The notes below the pieces were generated by a model that saw only the letters and a program-made list of their open reading frames with translations, was not told where the DNA came from and did not search any database. 64,000 bases of DNA, taken from positions 47,438 to 111,437 of the forward strand of contig CBFIHR010000004.1 of NCBI GenBank assembly GCA_965662365.1, written 5' to 3'. Position numbers and translations under genes: made by a program. Below are positions 1 to 6,966 of the stretch, one piece after another. This stretch comes from CAWVWD01 sp965662365. Lineage in GTDB: Bacteria; Bacteroidota; Bacteroidia; Chitinophagales; Saprospiraceae. Every line of letters begins with the position of its first letter. Position 1 is the stretch's first letter.

Positions 1-436
1 CAATCACATTTCCGTTTACTTCCAAAGAATCAATCACATCGCCAGTCGATAAGATGTAACGAAAGTTTTGGGGGACATTTCCTTCATTCAAATCTTTGAT
101 AGATTCACCAAAATTAATGGTGTAAGTGGTGTTTTCTCGTAGTGTTTCTTCACTCAAATCGATAACGACCGTTCGCTTTTTTAAAGTCATATCAATTGGT
201 TTTTCTAACGGTGGCGATACGATAACTTGATTCAAAACATCATTCAAAACGACCCATTCATCAAAAGGGAGAACGATTTCTTTGTCGGTGAAATTAGTTT
301 TAAAATTTGGTGTAAAGATTTTTGTAGAATCAATTTTTGGCGGCGTTTTGTCTTTTTCTCCGCCTGTCGGTGCTTTGATATTTGCACAACTCGCCAGGGT
401 GATTATTGATATGAATATGATTAAAAGTCGTTTCAA
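1..436 (-). CDS. Ig-like (Big_5-type) surface lipoprotein, 5' part only
   Basis: The gene runs off the left edge; 145 codons are visible. I read the start as TTG at 434-436, because the frame has a stop further upstream, no in-frame ATG, and the TTG opens a clean lipoprotein signal (MKRLLIIFIS then ITLASC, lipid Cys at about residue 17). After the Cys comes ANIKAPTGGEKDKTPPKI, the hallmark opening of the Bacteroidota lipoproteins with an N-terminal SbsA/Big_5 Ig-like domain. The following beta-rich stretch (FDEWVVLNDVLNQVIVSPP, then TTYTINFGESIKDLNEGN) fits that domain. These proteins are usually about 500-600 aa and of unknown role at the cell surface. It lies 126 bp downstream of rluB on the same strand, with a 7-nt word repeat in the gap. 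Family call is good; the precise function is unknown. Confidence 0.75.
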   Translation of the reverse strand, partial: MKRLLIIFISIITLASCANIKAPTGGEKDKTPPKIDSTKIFTPNFKTNFTDKEIVLPFDEWVVLNDVLNQVIVSPPLEKPIDMTLKKRTVVIDLSEETLRENTTYTINFGESIKDLNEGNVPQNFRYILSTGDVIDSLEVNGNVI

Positions 437-486
437 ATTAATAAAATTGTAGTTTGTATGAAATTTTTATTTTAAAATTCAAAAGT

Positions 487-567
487 CGTCAACTGTCAAG
501 TTTGAAATCCCGTTTTATCTGGGCAAAGCATTCGTCAACCGTCAACCGTCAACCGCTTGCCGTCAGA
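487..567. repeat. 7-nt word repeat (cgtcaac)
   Basis: cgtcaac and tgtcaag are adjacent at 487-500. At 533-567 the register is cgtcaac x3, cgcttgc, cgtcaga. All are heptamers in one phase. The array lies downstream of rluB and touches its stop codon. Here the copies are direct rather than inverted. It is one member of the intergenic 7/8-nt word family seen through the window. Confidence 0.7.
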
Positions 568-1414
568 TAAAATGCTTTAACATAATCACTTCTTGCTTCG
601 TCAAAGGCCGATGAAAGCCACGGGAAAGATTCTTTTTTGTTAAGCCGCCATAATAGATTCGATCCAATTTTTCGACATGATACCCTAAGTGCGAAAAGAT
701 GCGTCGAACAATACGATTACGACCGATATGAATCGTAATCACGACACTTTTTTTCGACTTATCGGCTTCGTCAAAGACAACCTTATCGACTGGAGCTTGA
801 CCGTCTTCGAGGGTTAAGGTTTGGCGGATTTTCTCTAAATCTTCATCCGTCATTGGTTTATCCAAAATTACATGATAGATTTTGCGGACTTCGTAACTTG
901 GATGCGATAGTTTTTTGGCTAAATCGCCATCATTCGTAAAAAGTAACAAACCGGTTGTATTTCTATCTAATCGACCGACCGGGAAAATGCGTTCTTCGCA
1001 AGCATTCGCCATGATGTCCATGACGGTTTTTCGGCCTTTCTCATCTTTCATCGTCGTAATGACATTCTTGGGTTTATTCAGTAAGAAATAAACCATTTTA
1101 GTTACTGGCTTGATGACCTTATCTTTGAACTGAACTTCGTCCGTTTCCTTTACTCGAAAACCCATTTCTCGCACGACTGCTCCATTGACTTTGACTAAGC
1201 CTTGAGCGATTAACTCATCCGCTTTCCGACGTGAGGCGATACCTGCGTTAGCGACGTATTTATTTAATCGAATCGTATCTTTTGGCGTTTCATAATTCGT
1301 ACTTTCTGTTGTTGGCTTCCGACTGGTCGATTCCTGTTGTTTTTGATTTTTCTGTTTCGACGTCCATCGTTTCTTTTTCAATGGTCGTTTCTCCTCGTTT
1401 TTCTTTCGCTTCAT
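563..1414 (-). CDS. rluB: 23S rRNA pseudouridine synthase, RluB/RsuA family
   Basis: Predicted to isomerise a uridine to pseudouridine in 23S rRNA (in E. coli RluB acts on U2605); cytoplasmic. An S4 RNA-binding domain spans about residues 47-95 (IRLNKYVANAGIASRRKADELI). The catalytic domain follows, with the family signature GRLDRNTTGLLL at 147-158, whose Asp150 is the expected nucleophile, and the later GRNRIVRRIF motif that is typical of the RsuA/RluB branch. The first 45 residues form a Lys/Gln-rich basic extension, common in Bacteroidota homologues. At 283 aa it is a normal length. A -7-like element lies upstream at 1447-1454. RluB, RluE and RluF are hard to tell apart by eye; RluB is the usual annotation for this architecture. 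Confidence 0.85.
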   Translation of the reverse strand: MKRKKNEEKRPLKKKRWTSKQKNQKQQESTSRKPTTESTNYETPKDTIRLNKYVANAGIASRRKADELIAQGLVKVNGAVVREMGFRVKETDEVQFKDKVIKPVTKMVYFLLNKPKNVITTMKDEKGRKTVMDIMANACEERIFPVGRLDRNTTGLLLFTNDGDLAKKLSHPSYEVRKIYHVILDKPMTDEDLEKIRQTLTLEDGQAPVDKVVFDEADKSKKSVVITIHIGRNRIVRRIFSHLGYHVEKLDRIYYGGLTKKNLSRGFHRPLTKQEVIMLKHFI

Positions 1415-1783
1415 TGTTTTATTTTATTCAATAACGTATCTTCATGCAAAGTTATGAATAGATACGGTTTAATTAAATCATAAAACCATTTCAATCATAA
1501 GTTTTTGGATATTTTGACTTGATTTTAGGAGGATTGTAGATAAGTAGGCGGAAATATTTTTGGGTAAACCGATAAGTTTTTAACATTTTACAGGTTTATA
1601 ATCAAATAGTTACGTTATTTCTATTGTCGAAATAGATAGATCAAGTGGCCATGGTAAATTCCCGAATTTCATCGATTTTTCATCGGTTTTTCATTAAATT
1701 TTTATCAATTCATTTTGATTTAATTAACTGATTAATAAGTATTTGAATCGTAGTTAATTGCTCGGGTTGATTGATTTTAAAAA
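1415..1783. other. Intergenic region, 369 bp
   Basis: AT-rich spacer between the exonuclease gene and rluB (both minus strand). It holds the candidate rluB -7 element at 1447-1454 and short direct repeats around 1665-1700 (atcgatttttcatcggtttttcatt). I see no ORF or RNA gene. Confidence 0.6.
1447..1454 (-). promoter_or_regulatory. Candidate -7 element for rluB
   Basis: On the minus strand this reads TAACTTTG, an exact match to the Bacteroidota -7 consensus TAnnTTTG, 33 bp from the rluB ATG. No clear -33 TTTG is present at the expected 19-21 bp distance, so this is tentative. Confidence 0.4.
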
Positions 1784-2476
1784 TTAAAATAAACCAATTC
1801 GTCGAGGTGAAAAATCATTTAATTTATTTACGCCACGTTCCTCTAAAATAGCGGCTAATTTTAAAAATAATAAAGCCGTTGTAAAAGCATCGCCCCAGGC
1901 CGTGTGTCTTTCCACAACTTCAATATCATAGCGTTCGCAAAGTGCATCTAAAGTGTATTTTTGCCTATCCACGATTTGTCTATCTGTCGAAATATTGTCG
2001 ATTTTCATAGCCATTTTTGCGGTATCCAAATCATTATTATAGAAGTTAAAAGACGGATAAAGTACTCGAATTGCTTTCGTCAACATTGCCCTATCAAACC
2101 CCGTATGATGTGCTACAATAACGCTATTACCTAAAAAGTTGATGAATTCCTCCAAAGCGATTTTCGCTTGTTTTCCTTCTTTTGAATCAGTCGGCAAAAT
2201 CCCATGAATCAAAATCGCTTCATTTTCTACTTTTGTATCATTAAAGACGATTAATTCTAACGATTGATTGATGATAATCTCTTGATTTTCAATGATAATT
2301 GCACCAATAGACAATAAATTATCCTTCTTAATATTTAGACCTGTTGTTTCTGTATCTAAGACCACAAACCGTAAATTTTGTAAAGGTGTATCTTTTGAAG
2401 GCATACTTGATTTTGCATCAAAATAAGGCTGTAACCAATCTGGAACTGGTGTTTTTGAAAATAAATTTTTGAACAT
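1784..2476 (-). CDS. DnaQ-like 3'-5' exonuclease (DEDDh)
   Basis: 230 aa, with all exonuclease motifs of the DnaQ/PolC-epsilon superfamily: Exo I DTETTG (41-46, metal ligands D41 and E43), Exo II with D128 in AHHTGFDRAML, and Exo III HTAWGDA (H191, D196). This is a DEDDh enzyme expected to remove nucleotides from DNA or RNA 3' ends. The N-terminal 35 residues (PDWLQPYF) are a short extension. It lies downstream of, and on the same strand as, the cNMP/CBS/DUF294 protein gene, a pairing that recurs across bacteria, so it is more likely a partner in that signalling module than the replicative proofreading subunit. The 134 bp between them carries an inverted 7-nt word repeat and a candidate -7 element. 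Confidence 0.8.
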   Translation of the reverse strand: MFKNLFSKTPVPDWLQPYFDAKSSMPSKDTPLQNLRFVVLDTETTGLNIKKDNLLSIGAIIIENQEIIINQSLELIVFNDTKVENEAILIHGILPTDSKEGKQAKIALEEFINFLGNSVIVAHHTGFDRAMLTKAIRVLYPSFNFYNNDLDTAKMAMKIDNISTDRQIVDRQKYTLDALCERYDIEVVERHTAWGDAFTTALLFLKLAAILEERGVNKLNDFSPRRIGLF

Positions 2477-2482
2477 TTTTTT

Positions 2483-2611
2483 AGATGTTAGATAGGAGGT
2501 GTGAGATTCTACTGACCGAACAAAAATAACTTCGATACTTTAAACTATAGATTTACTAAAATTTCGTATTTAAGTTTTGTTCTTATCTCTAAAATCTCAC
2601 ATCTCACATCT
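2483..2611. repeat. Inverted 7-nt word repeat (agatgtg / cacatct)
   Basis: The left arm 2483-2510 reads as heptamers agatgtt, agatagg, aggtgtg, agattct. The right arm at about 2590-2611 reads, on the opposite strand, agatgtg, agatgtg, agatttt. The two arms are complementary across an 80-bp loop lying between the DUF294 gene and the exonuclease gene. The loop contains the candidate exonuclease promoter at 2521-2528. Confidence 0.65.
2521..2528 (-). promoter_or_regulatory. Candidate -7 element for the exonuclease gene
   Basis: The minus strand reads TATTTTTG, matching TAnnTTTG, about 45 bp before the exonuclease ATG. No convincing -33 element was found. Confidence 0.35.
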
Positions 2612-4560
2612 TATTGCAAAGCCATTCCAAAGCGAGATTTAACATACGATTGCACTTTTTCGACGGTTATGAAGGCCGATCGTAGCGTTTGCCGTTGTAT
2701 TTTGTTTAAATCTGTCGGTTGAATAAAACGCCCTGAGTCATCGTACCGAAATCCATGAACTGCACGAGTTTTGATAAATAACTCATAAGCCATCGCTGCT
2801 TCGTCAAATAAGTCCGCCCTTTCGGGAATAGCCGTTTTTAACCGCTCGAAGCGACGAAAAGTATTTTTTACATTGGGAATTTTTTCTGCTAAGACCAACA
2901 ACCTCGCAGCATCGGTCAAAGGCATCATACTTCGTAATTTTATATCAAATAAATCCTTATTCTCACCTGATTTTTCAACCATAAAATTCTTGAAAAAACT
3001 CAACGGCGGTGGATTCGTTAAAGTGTTTTTAGCCAATAAATTCAAAAATAAACTTCTCTCACTGTCAATCTGACTTAAGATATAGTTATTCAATTCGTCC
3101 GCCAATTCTAAGTCGCCGTGTCCACCTCTCAAATCAAAAAATATCGAGCTGTGCATCAAGGCCATCGGTTCAGGAACAGTTATCCATTTATGAAAATAAG
3201 ATTTCCAGACGTTCATCGGCTGCGTCCATTTCGGATTACGAGCCATGATTTCGCCATTGCATAATGCAAAGCCACATTCGACCAAAGTATCGACGACGTA
3301 TTCGCCCATTTTTAAGAAATACGCTTTCGCAATCGGTGCTTGTGCTTCGGTTGGGTTTTCATACACGATGGCATTATCCTGGTCGGTTCTTAACAATTGT
3401 TCGCCTCGTCCTTCGCTTCCTAAGGACAACCAGCAAAATTTCAAATTCGGATTTTCGACCCCTTCCGTTTCCAGTCTTTTGATGGCAAAATTAATCGCTT
3501 GATGAATCAAGGCATCATTAATTTCGGTCATAATATCTGTAATAAAATCAATGCTTACTTCTTGTCGTAAATAATTGATAATCAATTTATCTGCACGATT
3601 TCTGATATTGGCTAACTCACTTCTTTTTCGAGCTTTCAGGAGTCGTTTTACTAAAATTGCAGGATCATTTCCGTGCATCAATAAGACGTCGTGTTCTGAG
3701 GCGATTCCGATTAAAGGCGTTTCGGGAGTTCCATCTTCAGTGACGACCAGATGCTTGACCTTTAATTTTATCATTTTAATAATATATTGTGAAATGGTCG
3801 CATTCGGTTCCATGGTGTAAACTGGCGAACTCATAATCTCACTAATTGGTCGAGTTTTACTTACATTATTTGCCACGACTTTTCGAGTGAAATCTGTTTC
3901 TGTTACGATGCCAATCGGCAAGTTATTGTCGTCTGTGATAATAATTGAGCCGACTCGACGAGCTTTCATTTTTTGGGCGGCTGCCCGAATTAAAGTTTCC
4001 TTTGAGCAAGTGACGACATTTTCAGTCGGGTTGACAATCAAAATATCTTCTTGTGTCATAAACTTCGTCACATCTTCATTCTTAAAAAGGTGTAAAGAAG
4101 ATTTTGTTACTTCATGCTCATTTTCCTCTCTAATAATCGGCATTCCTGATGCTAAACCCGATGCAAAAAACAAGGATACTTTTGCATTTTTTTGCATCAA
4201 TTCCAGAAAAACTGTTTTCGGAATCGCATAAATTAAACTGTCTTCACCAGCTACAGCATTACCAATATAGGGCATTCCATTCAAGGCGGCACGAATGCCA
4301 AATACATCGCCGGTGTCACAAATATCAATCAGTTGTGTACTTTCCTCAAAGTCTTTAGAAATCTCAATTCGACCTTTTTGCAATACAAAAATATACGGTT
4401 TTGATGCCTCATTTTCTTTAAATAACGGTTGATTATTACCATAATATTGCACCTTGACGCTTGACGCAATCGGCATTAATTCGGCTTTAGACAAATAAGA
4501 AAACGGCGGGTAATTTTTTAAAAAATCATAAACTCTGGTGACAATAGTATTTGATGCCAT
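2611..4560 (-). CDS. cNMP-binding / CBS-pair / DUF294 nucleotidyltransferase-like protein
   Basis: 649 aa with four domains in order. A cyclic-nucleotide-binding fold spans about 20-135 (FKENEASKPYIFVLQKGRIEI). A pair of CBS domains spans about 170-300. A GlnD-like nucleotidyltransferase domain carries GSEGRGEQLLRTDQDN at 381-396 (GS plus acidic metal ligands). A C-terminal helical DUF294_C domain spans about 500-640. The architecture suggests an energy or second-messenger sensor (cAMP-like ligand on the N-domain, adenine nucleotide on CBS) controlling a nucleotidyl transfer whose target is unknown. No signal peptide or membrane segment is present. It is followed by the DnaQ-like exonuclease gene on the same strand, a conserved neighbour pair. 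Domain calls are firm; the biochemical role is not. Confidence 0.85.
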   Translation of the reverse strand: MASNTIVTRVYDFLKNYPPFSYLSKAELMPIASSVKVQYYGNNQPLFKENEASKPYIFVLQKGRIEISKDFEESTQLIDICDTGDVFGIRAALNGMPYIGNAVAGEDSLIYAIPKTVFLELMQKNAKVSLFFASGLASGMPIIREENEHEVTKSSLHLFKNEDVTKFMTQEDILIVNPTENVVTCSKETLIRAAAQKMKARRVGSIIITDDNNLPIGIVTETDFTRKVVANNVSKTRPISEIMSSPVYTMEPNATISQYIIKMIKLKVKHLVVTEDGTPETPLIGIASEHDVLLMHGNDPAILVKRLLKARKRSELANIRNRADKLIINYLRQEVSIDFITDIMTEINDALIHQAINFAIKRLETEGVENPNLKFCWLSLGSEGRGEQLLRTDQDNAIVYENPTEAQAPIAKAYFLKMGEYVVDTLVECGFALCNGEIMARNPKWTQPMNVWKSYFHKWITVPEPMALMHSSIFFDLRGGHGDLELADELNNYILSQIDSERSLFLNLLAKNTLTNPPPLSFFKNFMVEKSGENKDLFDIKLRSMMPLTDAARLLVLAEKIPNVKNTFRRFERLKTAIPERADLFDEAAMAYELFIKTRAVHGFRYDDSGRFIQPTDLNKIQRQTLRSAFITVEKVQSYVKSRFGMALQ

Positions 4561-4923
4561 TTTATTGGTGGATTTTTTCTAATAATTTGATTTTCAACGG
4601 CAAACAAGATACATTATTTTAAAGGTTTATAGGAATGACTTAGGTCACTTCAGTGGAAAAATTGAAAAATAAGGTATTCCTACTTCGAAAATACCTTCTG
4701 ACTTTCCGGCCAATTTTATTTATAAATATTTTCCGGGTTTGGCATCATGGCCTATGTTCGTTCAGGTAGCTTACTTTACTAATTTGAGGATTGTAAATAT
4801 CTTTAGGTCTATCTTCTAATTTGGCAACTTTTATAAATTGCCTGTGTTTTCTAAAATATATATCATCATATCCTACCATCTAACAGTTACACTTTATTCG
4901 AAAACACTCAAAATAAGTAGTTT
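4561..4923. other. Divergent intergenic region, 363 bp
   Basis: Separates the minus-strand DUF294 gene from the plus-strand 4HB gene, so it should hold both promoters. A near-consensus -7 (TATCTTTA) is visible around 4797-4804 on the plus strand. A short imperfect hairpin lies around 4671-4706 (aaggtatt ... aataccttc). No ORF or RNA gene is recognised. Confidence 0.5.
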
Positions 4924-5514
4924 ATGACATGGTTCAACAAGGTAAAATGGGTTTTAGCGATATTATTAGTTTTCTTTTTGATTTTAATGACAAATCTTAT
5001 TGACAGAAAGAATTTCAAAATCGTTAATGACACCGTCACGGCAATGTACGAAGATCGTATTGTTGCCAATGATTTAATATTCGAGCTGTCACTTTTGATT
5101 CATCAAAAGGAAATAGCGATTGCTCGCTCAGATACCAGTTTTTTTAATAATGAAAATGAGAAAGTTAATAAAAAAATAGATGAACTATTAGAGGCTTTTG
5201 GTAACACAAAGATGACGCCCAAAGAGACAAAAATTTATAGACGCCTCAAGGATAATTCGAACGAAAAAAATAGCATTAAGAATATTACAGATGATAATGT
5301 TGAGCTTTATAAAAAACGGATAGAAAGTATTCAGGATAATCTTTATGAACTCAATAAAATTCAGCTTCAAGAGGGCAAAAATAAAATGCTCGTCAGTAGA
5401 AAAGCTTTTGAAGGTGTCGAACTGTTTACACAGATTGAAATTTATTTGTTGATTTTTATGGCTATTGCATTACAGTTTGTTATTTTTTATAATCCTAAAA
5501 CGAAGGAAGCGTAA
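4924..5514 (+). CDS. Two-TM membrane protein with a 4HB_MCP-like sensor domain
   Basis: 196 aa. A membrane helix at about 7-24 is followed by about 145 residues of mainly helical, charged extracytoplasmic sequence (DRKNFKIVNDTVTAMYEDRI, then helices 40-80 and 120-165). A second membrane helix lies at about 171-189, with a short cytoplasmic tail ending NPKTKEA. The layout and the MYEDRIVANDLI helix match the four-helix-bundle ligand-binding domain of methyl-accepting chemotaxis proteins. There is no HAMP or signalling domain, so it is a stand-alone sensor-like module, as is common in Bacteroidota. It is a monocistronic unit closed by a strong terminator. Ligand and partner are unknown. Confidence 0.6.
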   Translation: MTWFNKVKWVLAILLVFFLILMTNLIDRKNFKIVNDTVTAMYEDRIVANDLIFELSLLIHQKEIAIARSDTSFFNNENEKVNKKIDELLEAFGNTKMTPKETKIYRRLKDNSNEKNSIKNITDDNVELYKKRIESIQDNLYELNKIQLQEGKNKMLVSRKAFEGVELFTQIEIYLLIFMAIALQFVIFYNPKTKEA

Positions 5515-5542
5515 ATCAATAATCCTCTAAAACCACCATCAA

Positions 5543-5576
5543 AAAAGCCTTGTTTCTTTCAAGAAACAAGGCTTTT
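5543..5576. terminator. Bidirectional terminator
   Basis: A 16-bp perfect stem (arms 5543-5558 and 5561-5576, core agccttgtttctt) has A-runs on one side and T-runs on the other. It serves the plus-strand 4HB gene and the convergent amidohydrolase-like gene. Confidence 0.85.
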
Positions 5577-5592
5577 CTCATTAAATAATTAC

Positions 5593-6885
5593 TTACTGTC
5601 GGTCGTATTTTGCCTTAAATTTTTCATACAACGCTTTATGTTTATTATTTAAATCAATCTCACGACCATCAATAAATGCCTGTTCGACTTCACAAGTTCG
5701 CATATCCAGAACATCGCCTTTTGAGATAAATAAAGTTGCTGATTTTCCGGTTTCTAAGGAGCCATAAGTGTCTTCGATGCCCATGATTTCGGCAGGGTTT
5801 AGGGTAACCGCTTGCACTGCTTTTTCGTAATCTAAACCATAACCGACGGCATGACCAGCTTGAAATGGTAAATTACGTTGTTGCCACATATCGTTGATGC
5901 TTAACGCAAAATTAATTCCGGCATCACTCAAAATCTTAGGCGTTTTGAACGGCATATCGACATCTTCATCTTCACGACTTGGCAAACGATGTGTTTGTGA
6001 AATGATCAGTGAAATATCATTTTCTTTCAAAAAGTCTGTAATCATCCAAGCGTCATTTGCACCAACTAAAACGACTTCGATGTCTTCCGCTTTTGCGAAA
6101 TTCACTACTTCCATCATCGCTTTTGAAAAATCAACTCTGACATATAATGTTTTAGATTTTTCGCCATCAAGAAACAAACCTTTCATCGCTTCGAACTTTA
6201 GATTTTTTTCATCAGAAGGTTGAGCGTTGGCGTAAGCTTTTGCTTCTTTGAAGTAATCTTTAATCGCTTGAACTTGCTCATTATAATCATCGTTCATCTT
6301 GATTTCGCCTGGTTCTGCCCACCAGCCAGTCCAAGTATAGTAGCGAGGCCACGACATCCAAATACCTTCATCTGTATTTACTGTTGCATCTTCCCAATTC
6401 CACGCATCTAATTGAACGACAGATGATTGTCCAGAAATACGACCACCTTGAGGCGTTATTTGTGACAATAAAACACCATTTGAGCGAATCGTTGGTGTTA
6501 CTTTTGAGTCCGTATTATACGCAATAATCGAACGAATATTTGGATTAAAAAATCCAACTTCACGATCGTCACGAGTTGCCCGGACTGCTTCAATTTCAAC
6601 TAAACCCAGTTGATTATTCGGAGCGATAAATCCTGGATAGACATCTTTTCCGGTCGCATTGATTATTGTTGCAAATGCAGTTTTGTCTGCTTTATCTGCT
6701 GTTCCTACAAACGTAATTTTTCCATTTTCAAAACCAATGGCACTATTTTCAATTGCTTCACCAGTTCCTAAATGTGCTGTTGCACCGATAATCAGAATAG
6801 ACTCGGACTGCTTCGGTGCAGGTGTATTTTGGGCGTTCATTAAGAACGGAACGACCAATAATATGTATAAAATTATTTTTTTCAT
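5593..6885 (-). CDS. Secreted amidohydrolase-fold protein lacking the HxH metal site
   Basis: 430 aa; signal peptide 1-18 (MKKIILYILL...LMNAQ). It has the composite-domain start of the amidohydrolase superfamily (IGFENGKITFVG, INATGKDVYPGFI) and the C-terminal closing motifs (VTLNPAEIMGIEDTYGSLETGKSATLFI). The first metal motif, normally HxH after 'PGxID', reads instead PGFIAPNNQ at 84-92, with no histidine. It resembles the N-terminal half of the next, larger protein, which has lost the same residues. It lies downstream of that gene on the same strand with an 81-bp gap holding a hairpin, so they are probably co-transcribed and may form a complex. It may be a non-catalytic or divergent partner of the 996-aa protein. 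Substrate unknown. Confidence 0.7.
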   Translation of the reverse strand: MKKIILYILLVVPFLMNAQNTPAPKQSESILIIGATAHLGTGEAIENSAIGFENGKITFVGTADKADKTAFATIINATGKDVYPGFIAPNNQLGLVEIEAVRATRDDREVGFFNPNIRSIIAYNTDSKVTPTIRSNGVLLSQITPQGGRISGQSSVVQLDAWNWEDATVNTDEGIWMSWPRYYTWTGWWAEPGEIKMNDDYNEQVQAIKDYFKEAKAYANAQPSDEKNLKFEAMKGLFLDGEKSKTLYVRVDFSKAMMEVVNFAKAEDIEVVLVGANDAWMITDFLKENDISLIISQTHRLPSREDEDVDMPFKTPKILSDAGINFALSINDMWQQRNLPFQAGHAVGYGLDYEKAVQAVTLNPAEIMGIEDTYGSLETGKSATLFISKGDVLDMRTCEVEQAFIDGREIDLNNKHKALYEKFKAKYDRQ

Positions 6886-6930
6886 TTTTGATAATTTAAC
6901 CTTTTTGATAAAAGTCGGCGAAAATTAGCG

Positions 6931-6962
6931 TTTTCGGTGATGCTATCACGAATCACCGAAAA
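6931..6962 (-). terminator. Intercistronic hairpin between two amidohydrolase genes
   Basis: A 10-bp perfect stem (ttttcggtga / tcaccgaaaa, 6931-6940 with 6953-6962) begins 5 bp after the stop of the 996-aa gene. No long T-run follows on the minus strand, so it may act as a processing or attenuation site rather than a full terminator. Confidence 0.5.
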
Positions 6963-6966
6963 GCAT

